Assembly (NCBI GenBank): GCA_021801885.1
Contig: JAKABL010000038.1
Coordinates: 1 to 6,023, forward strand
Direction of reading: 5' to 3'
Source: a bacterium
GTDB lineage: Bacteria > Patescibacteriota > Minisyncoccia > UBA6257 > 2-01-FULL-56-20
DNA length: 6,023 bases
Shown here: positions 1 through 5,368 of the stretch, piece after piece
Layout: every line of letters starts with the position of its first letter
How positions within the stretch are numbered: position 1 is the first letter of the stretch
Program-made: the position numbers and the translations under genes
The notes under the pieces: model-generated
Database searches by the model: none
The model's input: the letters and a program-made list of their open reading frames with translations, nothing else
Told to the model about the DNA's origin: nothing

Positions 1-118
1 GTATATCCGGCGCAGTCGCAAGGCGACCAACTCGACAAGAGAATGGTCACCATCAGATGGAAGATTGTTCCCGTCGACACAGCGAATGGATGGCTATCGG
101 AGCGCACTATGGTTCTGA
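1..118 (+). other. Window-edge stretch, possible 3' end of an upstream gene
   Basis: Two reading frames are open here. Frame 1 runs without a stop into the first hypothetical gene. Frame 2 is open from base 2 to a TGA at 116-118, which would overlap the ATG at 109 by 10 bases, resembling the 11-base overlap between the next two genes. The frame 2 peptide is short and Arg/Ser-rich and not recognisable, so I cannot decide between a partial upstream gene and an N-terminal extension of the first gene. Confidence 0.2.
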
Positions 119-474
119 TTGCTCTCGTATTGATATTCGTGGGCGGCGGAATACTATTCGCCCGCCCAAGGATGGAGCGCAGGAACAACGAGATTCCTGC
201 CTCACTTCCATCAAATCCCATTCAGGAAACGAGATGGTTCTCGACTTTCTATGGAGGAAAAGAGGTGGAAGTGCGAATGCGTTACGACGCATTCGATAAG
301 ACAACATGGAAGTGGCGCACGCCATTTCCTGCGCCGAATCAGTGGCGCACGGAGTACGCGAAGGCCAAGAGCGCGGTCAAAAGCGCCTTGGCAGATCCCA
401 CCCTCAGCAACGCGATCGAGAAAGCGATCGCACGCGGAGACATCCGCATGAAAGGAGTACCTCATGTTCAATGA
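109..474 (+). CDS. Hypothetical single-pass membrane protein, first gene of a coupled pair
   Basis: I do not recognise the family. From the ATG at 109 the protein has 121 residues. A hydrophobic segment at residues 2-18 (MVLIALVLIFVGGGILF) is followed by a basic stretch (ARPRMERR), then a soluble part rich in Trp, Arg and Lys with an Ala/Lys-rich helical C-terminus. This fits an N-terminal membrane anchor. I chose 109 because GGAG at 99-102 lies six bases upstream. The reading frame stays open to the window edge, and the ATG at 43 (143 residues) or a start outside the window is possible; codons between 1 and 108 look acceptable for coding in this frame. The TGA stop lies inside the next gene, so the two are probably cotranscribed and translationally coupled. 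Confidence 0.6.
   Translation: MVLIALVLIFVGGGILFARPRMERRNNEIPASLPSNPIQETRWFSTFYGGKEVEVRMRYDAFDKTTWKWRTPFPAPNQWRTEYAKAKSAVKSALADPTLSNAIEKAIARGDIRMKGVPHVQ
451..457 (+). promoter_or_regulatory. Strong Shine-Dalgarno site inside the upstream gene
   Basis: AAAGGAG ends six bases before the ATG at 464. It fixes the start of the second hypothetical gene and supports that gene being really translated. It sits within the coding sequence of the upstream gene, as expected for coupled translation. Confidence 0.8.
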
Positions 475-1195
475 GATCAAGCGCCGCTCGCTGCCGCGAG
501 CGTGGTACGAGGTGCTCGTAGGGCTTGCGCTCGTCGTAGGCTCGGTCACGGGCACCTATGTCGCGACGCTGCATTTCGCAGCGTCCGGTCCACGGCAGGA
601 GATGGCGTCCGCGCCGTCTCCTGCACATTCGGTCGGAAACAACCCGGCATCGACCCTCACCCCTCCCACTTCCTCCGCATCCCTGCCGTCGTTCGCGATG
701 GCGGGGGTGCATAAAGGCGAAGGAGTGGAAAGTCCGCTCATTCGCGAACTGATCGCACACCCCGCCATTGCCCAAGGCACCGCGTATCGCTTTACCGGCG
801 ACACGCAGAATCCAGAAGCGGTGAAGGCGTGGGCCGACCACACGGCAGCCGTGCTCGCAACCAAAGCAGGCTTTGTCGATTGGAAGTTCGGGCGCGAAGT
901 ACGGATTGCACGGGCCAATACCGTGGCCTTCGTAATCCAGCGCCACAACAACAGCTTGCGGGTCGCACAATATGCCCGTAGCGCATTCGCCGCCGAATCC
1001 ACCATGGAAGAAGCGCGGGTACAGACACCGGGCCTATCGCCCCACAGCACTCCCTCAACCGAAACGTCGATCGCGCCCGTGAGGACCTACATCCCCGCCA
1101 CGACCGTCGTTGCCTCGCAATTTCTTGCGGGAGACAGTGGACTTCCCCTGCTCCCCCGCGTACTCGAAACAACCCTCTACGTGTACAATCCGTAG
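464..1195 (+). CDS. Hypothetical membrane-anchored extracytoplasmic protein
   Basis: The protein has 243 residues. A basic N-terminus (KRRSLPR) leads into a hydrophobic segment at about 17-38, an Ala/Pro/Ser/Thr linker at about 39-79, a more ordered core at about 80-175, and a second Pro/Ser/Thr-rich stretch at about 185-212. This suggests an N-in anchor with a domain outside the membrane. The core begins HKGEGVESPLIRELI and ends with REVRI..NTVAFVIQ. That layout loosely recalls LysM-like cell-surface modules of CPR proteins, but this is a weak impression and not an assignment. The gene starts 11 bases before the upstream gene stops, behind a strong Shine-Dalgarno site, so the two probably work together. 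It stops with TAG, directly before a train of hairpins. Confidence 0.7.
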   Translation: MFNEIKRRSLPRAWYEVLVGLALVVGSVTGTYVATLHFAASGPRQEMASAPSPAHSVGNNPASTLTPPTSSASLPSFAMAGVHKGEGVESPLIRELIAHPAIAQGTAYRFTGDTQNPEAVKAWADHTAAVLATKAGFVDWKFGREVRIARANTVAFVIQRHNNSLRVAQYARSAFAAESTMEEARVQTPGLSPHSTPSTETSIAPVRTYIPATTVVASQFLAGDSGLPLLPRVLETTLYVYNP

Positions 1196-1198
1196 CAA

Positions 1199-1348
1199 GG
1201 CTCTCCGAGCCGCAACGCGGGCGCATTACGCACCGCACCCAGCACCTTGAACGATCCTCGTTCGACGGGACACATGCGTGTTCCGAAGAAGACCATTCGG
1301 TCTTCCGCGCTGCCGCACATTTGTGCCGCAGCATCGCCCATCCGGGCG
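1199..1348 (+). ncRNA. Train of seven short hairpins, candidate structured RNA
   Basis: This gene-free stretch folds by eye into seven consecutive, non-overlapping hairpins. H1 is 1199-1211 (GGCTC/GAGCC, loop TCC). H2 is 1217-1236 (7 bp, one bulged A, loop CATTA). H3 is 1249-1263 (GAACGA/TCGTTC, loop TCC). H4 is 1266-1285 (8 bp with one G-U, loop ATGC). H5 is 1288-1305 (GAAGACC/GGTCTTC, loop ATTC). H6 is 1310-1331 (about 9 bp with one C-C mismatch, effective loop ATTT). H7 is 1335-1348 (CGCCC/GGGCG, loop ATCC). H3 to H7 are only 2-4 bases apart. The strand is inferred from the downstream terminator. It could be an independent RNA or the 3' untranslated region of the preceding operon; no own promoter is convincing. 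It matches no RNA family I recognise (not tRNA, tmRNA, RNase P or SRP RNA). Confidence 0.45.
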
Positions 1349-1378
1349 CCAACGACCCAGAGGATCACCCAGACATCT

Positions 1379-1413
1379 AAAAAGAACAAGCTATCGCTTG
1401 TTCTTTTTGCTTT
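1379..1413 (+). terminator. Intrinsic terminator
   Basis: A perfect 13-bp stem (AAAAAGAACAAGC at 1379-1391 and its complement at 1396-1408, loop TATC) runs into a T-rich tail, TTTTTGCTTTTT. It would end transcription from the two hypothetical genes and the hairpin train. The A-rich left arm could give weaker termination on the minus strand too. Confidence 0.85.
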
Positions 1414-1438
1414 TTATATACCATACGGGACGCCACGC

Positions 1439-1467
1439 TTGTCGTTTTTGCGCGCATACGGTACCAT
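1439..1467 (+). promoter_or_regulatory. Possible prfA promoter
   Basis: TTGTCG (1439-1444) and TACCAT (1462-1467) are separated by 17 bases, each matching four of six consensus bases. The -10 box ends eight bases before the prfA ATG, so the transcript would start at or next to the start codon. A promoter is expected here because a strong terminator lies just upstream. Confidence 0.4.
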
Positions 1468-1475
1468 TCTTTGCG

Positions 1476-2207
1476 ATGACCACCAACAAGATCATTATGG
1501 AAATCCGCGCGGGAGCGGGCGGCGACGAGGCATCGATCTTCGCCGGCGATCTTGCGCGCATGTATCAGCGCTATGCCGCGAAACGCGGATGGTCCTTCTC
1601 GATACTCGACGCGAACGATAACGGCCAGGGCTACAAGCACCTCGTGGCCGAAGTCAAGGGCGAGGGCTGCTATGAGGCCTTCCGGAACGAATCAGGCGTA
1701 CACCGCGTGCAACGCATCCCCACCACCGAAAAATCGGGCCGCGTACATACCTCGACCGCCTCGGTCGCCATTCTGCCGATCGTGGAAGCGAAGGAAGTGC
1801 ACATCGCGGAAAGCGATCTCGAGGTGACCTTCTCCCGTGCGGGAGGTCCCGGAGGGCAGAACGTGAACAAGGTGGAGACCGCGGTCCGCATCCTCCATAG
1901 GCCGAGCGGGATCGTCGTTGCCTCGCGCGAAGAGCGCTCGCAGTATGCCAACCGCGAAAAGGCCATGGACGTCCTCCGCGCCAAGCTCTACGAGATCGAG
2001 CAGCTGAAGGCAACCGGCAATATCACCGACATGCGCCGCGAGCAGATCGGAAGCGGCGACCGCTCCGAAAAGATCCGCACGTATAATTTCCCCGATGACC
2101 GCATCACGGACCATCGCATCGGCAAAAAGTGGCACAACATCGAGAAGATCATGGAAGGCGACTTCGATCCGATCGTGAAGGCGTTCGAAACGCAACGCTC
2201 ACAATAA
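1476..2207 (+). CDS. prfA: Peptide chain release factor 1, short form without domain 1
   Basis: This factor reads UAA and UAG stop codons on the ribosome and triggers hydrolysis of peptidyl-tRNA. The protein has 243 residues against about 360 for E. coli RF1. It begins where family domain 2 begins (MEIRAGAGGDEAS). The tripeptide PTT at 82-84, in SGVHRVQRIPTTEKSGR, fits the RF1 PxT anticodon motif and not the RF2 SPF motif. The catalytic GGQ is at 126-128 (RAGGPGGQNVNK). RF1-type GSGDRSEKIRTYNFP and ITDHRI follow at about 192-215. The whole N-terminal helical domain is missing. Upstream in-frame sequence does not restore it: it passes through the terminator and encodes Arg-rich low-similarity sequence. 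The start at 1476 is the first ATG next to the conserved region; there is no Shine-Dalgarno site, so a leaderless message is likely. The stop is TAA. Confidence 0.93.
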   Translation: MTTNKIIMEIRAGAGGDEASIFAGDLARMYQRYAAKRGWSFSILDANDNGQGYKHLVAEVKGEGCYEAFRNESGVHRVQRIPTTEKSGRVHTSTASVAILPIVEAKEVHIAESDLEVTFSRAGGPGGQNVNKVETAVRILHRPSGIVVASREERSQYANREKAMDVLRAKLYEIEQLKATGNITDMRREQIGSGDRSEKIRTYNFPDDRITDHRIGKKWHNIEKIMEGDFDPIVKAFETQRSQ

Positions 2208-2219
2208 CAATAACGCACA

Positions 2220-2250
2220 CATAAAGGGCTCCTTTCCGGAGCCCTTTATG
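2220..2250. terminator. Hairpin between convergent genes, likely bidirectional terminator
   Basis: A perfect 13-bp stem starts with CATAAAGGGCTCC at 2220-2232, with loop TTTCC and the complementary arm at 2238-2250. It lies 12 bases after the prfA stop and 25 bases beyond the NUDIX gene stop on the other strand. The symmetrical A- and T-rich base suits both directions, but neither side has a long T run, so its strength is uncertain. Confidence 0.7.
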
Positions 2251-2275
2251 GTATTCCACACCCGCAGCCATGCGG

Positions 2276-2740
2276 CTATTTTGTCGATACGGCAAAGTTC
2301 AATAGCTCACCGCCTTTGTCGTCGAAAAGAAATTTTGCGTTGATCTTTTTCCCCTGGAGCACAAGTGGCACCCAATGCGGATCGTCCACCCACATTGACT
2401 CGAAGGGCAGTAAGTTCATGGGGTACCAGGCAGGCTTCATCTCATCGGATTCGGAAGGCTCTCCGGCCCATTGGTCGGCGACAAACACATGGCATTGCTG
2501 ATCCCACTCGTCATTATCTTTGAAATTGAAGATGATCGTTCCCGCATCCTTCAGATCCTCCAGCGCCACATCCACCCCCGCCTCCTCCTTGAGCTCGCGC
2601 GCCATCCCCTCTTTCACCTCTTCACCCTCCTGGACCTTGCCGCCGAACCCGTTCCACTTCCCGGCGCCAAATCCCCGCTTTTTCATCCCGAGCAATACCT
2701 GTCCGTCCTTTATAAGAAAACAAATGTTGGTTTGCTTCAT
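2276..2740 (-). CDS. MTH1-like NUDIX hydrolase, oxidised purine nucleoside triphosphatase
   Basis: It probably hydrolyses 8-oxo-dGTP and related oxidised purine triphosphates to monophosphates, cleaning the nucleotide pool. At 154 residues it matches human MTH1 (156) almost end to end. The shared segments are LLGMKKRGFGAGKWNGFGGK, the NUDIX box at 34-56 (G34, E40, R48, E49, E52, E53, G55), SDEM.P.W at 98-105 and MWVDDPHW.P at 116-125. MTH1 substrate residues are present: N30 (human Asn33), W117, D119 and D120. The similarity is much closer to the animal-type MTH1 than to E. coli MutT. The gene is on the same strand as ndk, 97 bases upstream of its ATG. I see no clear Shine-Dalgarno site or promoter in that gap, so cotranscription with ndk is possible. 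It stops with TAG. The exact oxidised substrate preference cannot be told from sequence. Confidence 0.93.
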   Translation of the reverse strand: MKQTNICFLIKDGQVLLGMKKRGFGAGKWNGFGGKVQEGEEVKEGMARELKEEAGVDVALEDLKDAGTIIFNFKDNDEWDQQCHVFVADQWAGEPSESDEMKPAWYPMNLLPFESMWVDDPHWVPLVLQGKKINAKFLFDDKGGELLNFAVSTK

Positions 2741-2839
2741 GCTGATAGAGGCGTCTACTTCTCTTCGTTTGGTTTATCGACCTTCGAAAGCATGATCAGT
2801 GAGGGATATAGACTCCGTAATAGTGGACGATGGCGTTGA

Positions 2840-3334
2840 TTATTGCTTGAGGGTGATGTGGGTATAGGACGGATTATGGATGACAAGCTCTTCGGGCGCG
2901 AACCATACGGCAATCTCCTGTTCGCCCTCCTCCTTGGAGCCGGACGCATGAATGAGATTGAAGACCCCCATCGCATGCTCGTCGGCGTGCTTGAAGGATA
3001 CGTGGGCGAAATCGCCGCGGATCGTGCCGGGCGCCGCCGACTTCGGCTCGGTCGCGCCGACCATCTTCCGGACCACCTCGACGACCTCCACTCCTTCGAG
3101 TGCGAGCGCCACGATGGGGCCCGACGAGATCATCTCGATCATAAGATTGCGCACCGCTTCGCCGCGGCGCTCTGCGAGATCCTCGGTATAGTGCTTCTTT
3201 GCAGTCTCCGCGGACGCCGTCACCATCTTCATGCCGACGATTTTTATGCCCGCGCGCTCAAAGCGATGGATGATTTCCCCCACGATACCGCGATCCAATG
3301 CATCCGGCTTGAGCAATACGAGTGAACGTTCCAT
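2840..3334 (-). CDS. ndk: Nucleoside diphosphate kinase with CPR-style insertion
   Basis: It transfers the gamma-phosphate of ATP to NDPs and dNDPs through a phospho-histidine. The protein has 164 residues, somewhat longer than the usual 130-150. Visible landmarks are the N-terminal LVLLKPDAL (K9), R89 in VRKMVGATEP, T95, GTIRGDF with R106, and the catalytic H129 in FNLIHASGS. The spacing from R106 to H129 is 23 residues against about 13 in canonical enzymes, so about ten residues are inserted (around HVSFKHADEHAM). The classical HGSDS after the catalytic His is HASGS here. C-terminal EIAVWFAPEEL is typical of the longer forms. The gene follows aspS after 24 AT-rich bases and probably shares its transcript, although a -10-like box lies in the gap. 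Confidence 0.95.
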   Translation of the reverse strand: MERSLVLLKPDALDRGIVGEIIHRFERAGIKIVGMKMVTASAETAKKHYTEDLAERRGEAVRNLMIEMISSGPIVALALEGVEVVEVVRKMVGATEPKSAAPGTIRGDFAHVSFKHADEHAMGVFNLIHASGSKEEGEQEIAVWFAPEELVIHNPSYTHITLKQ

Positions 3335-3340
3335 GGATAA

Positions 3341-3346
3341 AATATA
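3341..3346 (-). promoter_or_regulatory. Possible -10 box for a leaderless ndk transcript
   Basis: On the minus strand TATATT sits six bases before the ndk ATG, in the 24-base AT-rich gap after aspS. There is no Shine-Dalgarno site and no convincing -35 box. The position would give a transcript starting at the ATG. Confidence 0.3.
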
Positions 3347-3358
3347 TAAGTAGGTTAA

Positions 3359-4777
3359 TTAGTGTGTTTCGTTCGACGCATTTTCCTTTTTTACGCTCGG
3401 ACTGATCTCGATTCCCAGTTCCTTGAGCTGCCGGACATCCACTTCCGCCGGCGAGCCCATCATGGGATCGCGGCCGTCGCCTGTTTTGGGGAACGCGATC
3501 ACCTCGCGGATGTTCGGTTCGTTCCTGAGGAGCGATACGAGCCGATCGAGGCCCCAGGCGATCCCGCCGTGAGGCGGCGCCCCGTAGCCGAGCGCTTCGA
3601 GCATATGCCCGAAATTCTTGCGGATCCGATCCGTGTCGAATCCCATGATCGCGAACACCGCCTCGAGCGCCTCCGGGCGGTGGTTGCGGATGGAACCTCC
3701 CCCGATCTCGAGTCCGTTCATCGCCACGTCGTACTGGGTCGTGAGAATGCCGCCGATGTTCCTCTTGGCAAGAAGGTCATCCATGAACTCCGGCTTGGGG
3801 GCGCTGAACGGGTTGTGCGTGAACGTCCACCCGCCCTCGTCGGTCTTCTCGAAGAATGGAAATTCGACGACCCAGCAGAACGCGAGCAGGTTCGGATCAT
3901 CCTTGTCAGTGCGGAGGTCGGGCCGGTCCGTGCCGTACTTCTCCATCGCCTCCTTATAGGTAATGCGAGGAAACGGAATCTCCTGGATCTTCTTCTCCGG
4001 CGCGACGGCTGCAACGAGCGCAATAAGCAATTCCTCGTTGAGCGCCATCACGTCCTCCTGCGCGACGAAGCTCATCTCCATATCGAGCTGGGTGAACTCG
4101 GGCTGCCGATCGCCGCGCGTATCCTCGTCGCGGAAGCACCGCGCGATCTGAAAATACTTTTCGACGCCCGCCACCATAAGGAGCTGCTTATACTGCTGAG
4201 GCGACTGCGGAAGCGCGTAAAAATCCCCTTTCTGGATACGGGAGGGTACGAGATAATCGCGCGCGCCTTCGGGCGTCGAACGCGTGAGGTTCGGCGTTTC
4301 GACCTCGAGGAAGCCACGATCGCTCAAAAAGCCCCGGATGAATCGGACCGTGTCATGGCGGAACGCAAGGTTCTTCGCGAGGCGCTCGCGGCGAAGATCG
4401 AGATAGCGGTACTTCAGGCGCGTCTCCTCGTTGATATCGTAACCGTCGGTGTCTACCGGAATGGGCATTTCGGCGGACGGATTGAGGATCTCGAGGCCGC
4501 TCGCAAAGATCTCATGATGTCCGGTGGGCAGCTTGTCATTCACCATATTCTCCGGACGCGCATTCACCGTACCGGTCACTTTGACGACGTACTCGAGGCG
4601 CAGGTCCGATGCGCCCGCGATCTTTGGCCCCAGCACCACCTGCGCAACGCCGCTCCGATCGCGGAGATCGATGAACACCAGTTTGCCGTGGTCACGGCGC
4701 GCGTGCACCCAGCCATACACCGAAACCTCCTGCCCTTCCTTTGCGGGGATATCCCCAATAGCGGTTCTCATGCTCAT
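3359..4777 (-). CDS. aspS: Aspartyl-tRNA synthetase, bacterial type lacking the GAD domain
   Basis: This class II synthetase charges tRNA with aspartate. From the ATG at 4777 it has 472 residues against about 590 in E. coli. The N-terminal OB-fold anticodon domain (about 1-110) contains VYGWVHARRDHGKLVFIDLR. Motif 1 surrounds GFLEVETPNL (155-164), the Asp-site QSPQ is at 191-194, motif 2 is FRDEDTRGDRQPEFTQ (215-230), and motif 3 is GLDR (409-412). Between DRPDLR (about 284-289) and LLAFCWVVEFPFFE the roughly 120-residue GAD insertion of bacterial enzymes is absent, while catalytic segments on both sides are intact. His30 in RRDHG matches the residue linked to relaxed tRNA choice in Pseudomonas AspRS. 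An upstream in-frame ATG at 4960 is rejected because it would run through the divergent gene. An ATG at 4771 is an alternative start. Confidence 0.96.
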   Translation of the reverse strand: MSMRTAIGDIPAKEGQEVSVYGWVHARRDHGKLVFIDLRDRSGVAQVVLGPKIAGASDLRLEYVVKVTGTVNARPENMVNDKLPTGHHEIFASGLEILNPSAEMPIPVDTDGYDINEETRLKYRYLDLRRERLAKNLAFRHDTVRFIRGFLSDRGFLEVETPNLTRSTPEGARDYLVPSRIQKGDFYALPQSPQQYKQLLMVAGVEKYFQIARCFRDEDTRGDRQPEFTQLDMEMSFVAQEDVMALNEELLIALVAAVAPEKKIQEIPFPRITYKEAMEKYGTDRPDLRTDKDDPNLLAFCWVVEFPFFEKTDEGGWTFTHNPFSAPKPEFMDDLLAKRNIGGILTTQYDVAMNGLEIGGGSIRNHRPEALEAVFAIMGFDTDRIRKNFGHMLEALGYGAPPHGGIAWGLDRLVSLLRNEPNIREVIAFPKTGDGRDPMMGSPAEVDVRQLKELGIEISPSVKKENASNETH

Positions 4778-4789
4778 GGAATGATGTGC

Positions 4790-4797
4790 TAATATTA
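4790..4797. promoter_or_regulatory. Palindromic -10-like element between divergent aspS and mgtC-type gene
   Basis: TAATATTA is its own reverse complement and gives TAATAT on both strands. On the plus strand (4790-4795) it ends seven bases before the ATG at 4803. On the minus strand (4797-4792) it ends 14 bases before the aspS ATG. With only 25 bases between the two start codons, it is the only AT-rich candidate for both promoters. No -35 box is evident. Confidence 0.45.
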
Positions 4798-4802
4798 ATA
4801 TA

Positions 4803-5300
4803 ATGTTGACGTTTGGACAAATGCTCACGCGGTTTGCGATCGCCCTTGCGCTCGGCGCCCTGCTCGGCCTTGAGCGCGAACTCGTCGGCAAGGAAGAAGC
4901 AGGGGTCCGCACGCTGGGACTCGTGACGACCGGCGCATCGATTTTCGCGATGATCAGCATCTCGCTCCCCTACATCGTCTCTCCGGGCACGGGAGCGACC
5001 CTCGGCGACGTCGTGGCGCGGAACAGCGGATTCCTTGCGGTCATCGCGAATATCGTCGTCGGCATAGGATTCCTCGGCGCCGGCATCATCATCAAACAGA
5101 ACGATCATCCGCGGGGCGTGACGACCGCCGCGCTCGTATGGACGGCCGCGGGCATCGGCGCCCTCATCGGCATCGGCCTCACATGGTTCGGCACCGCGGC
5201 GGCGGTCATTCTCGCCCTTGCCCTATACCTCTTAAGGAAGATAAGCTTCGCGGAACATTTCGCAGCGAAATCAACAGCGCGAAAAAAGAAGGGTGCCTAG
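4803..5300 (+). CDS. MgtC/SapB-family membrane protein
   Basis: The protein has 165 residues with about four to five hydrophobic segments (about 8-24, 36-56, 77-97, 105-125 and 127-144). Family signatures are clear: ALGALLGLERE followed by AGVRTLGLVTTGAS, then ANIVVGIGFLGAGII and a GVTTAALVWTAAGIGALIGIG stretch starting at 105. This is the N-terminal membrane module; the soluble C-terminal domain of Salmonella MgtC is absent, and the protein ends in a basic tail (ARKKKGA). Members are linked to magnesium limitation and control of ATP synthase in pathogens, but the role of short forms like this is not established. The ATG at 4803 lacks a Shine-Dalgarno site; the ATG at 4821 (MLTRFAIALA) is an alternative. 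It is divergent from aspS. No own terminator is visible on the plus strand. Confidence 0.9.
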   Translation: MLTFGQMLTRFAIALALGALLGLERELVGKEEAGVRTLGLVTTGASIFAMISISLPYIVSPGTGATLGDVVARNSGFLAVIANIVVGIGFLGAGIIIKQNDHPRGVTTAALVWTAAGIGALIGIGLTWFGTAAAVILALALYLLRKISFAEHFAAKSTARKKKGA

Positions 5301-5368
5301 CTCCCCGCTCCCATGACCGTATAATATACCCATACTCCGCGTTTCTTGATAGAAAACCCCTGTGGAAG
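5301..5368. other. Short gap after the MgtC-family gene with an unassigned TATAAT
   Basis: A perfect TATAAT lies at 5320-5325 on the plus strand, but there is no plus-strand gene downstream within the next 300 bases and no good -35 box at the usual distance. It may be chance AT-rich sequence. No open reading frame in the gap is convincing. Confidence 0.25.

Noticed and set aside
1256..1269. T-arm-like sequence CCTCGTTCGACGGG suggesting a tRNA or tmRNA
   Set aside because: The stem is mispaired as a T-arm, there is no acceptor stem, anticodon arm or CCA, and the bases pair better in hairpins H3 and H4.
1177..1389. Minus-strand open frame of 70 codons across the hairpin train
   Set aside because: It begins inside the terminator stem, has no Shine-Dalgarno site, overlaps the end of the upstream gene and shows no recognisable motif; the paired structure explains the region better.
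1278..1475. N-terminal extension of prfA from an upstream in-frame ATG
   Set aside because: It reads through the intrinsic terminator and the hairpin train, is Arg-rich with no similarity to RF1 domain 1, and conserved family sequence begins only after 1476.
1476..2207. Assignment of the release factor as PrfH or RF2
   Set aside because: PrfH is also short, but this protein has the RF1 PxT tripeptide and RF1-type GSGDRSEKIRTYNFP, and lacks the RF2 SPF motif.
2262..2275. Small hairpin CCGCA/TGCGG next to the NUDIX stop
   Set aside because: Only 5 bp with no T tail on either strand; the stronger 13-bp hairpin at 2220-2250 is the likely terminator.
2843..3325. Plus-strand open frame of 160 codons over ndk
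   Set aside because: Antisense shadow of a clear ndk gene, a common effect in GC-rich coding sequence.
3362..4792. Long plus-strand open frame of 476 codons
   Set aside because: It is the antisense of aspS, rich in Arg, His and Leu, with no recognisable motif; the minus strand carries every AspRS motif.
4778..4960. N-terminal extension of aspS on the minus strand
   Set aside because: It would lie antisense to the start of the MgtC-family gene, is Ser/Ala/Pro low-complexity, and known AspRS proteins start near MRT.
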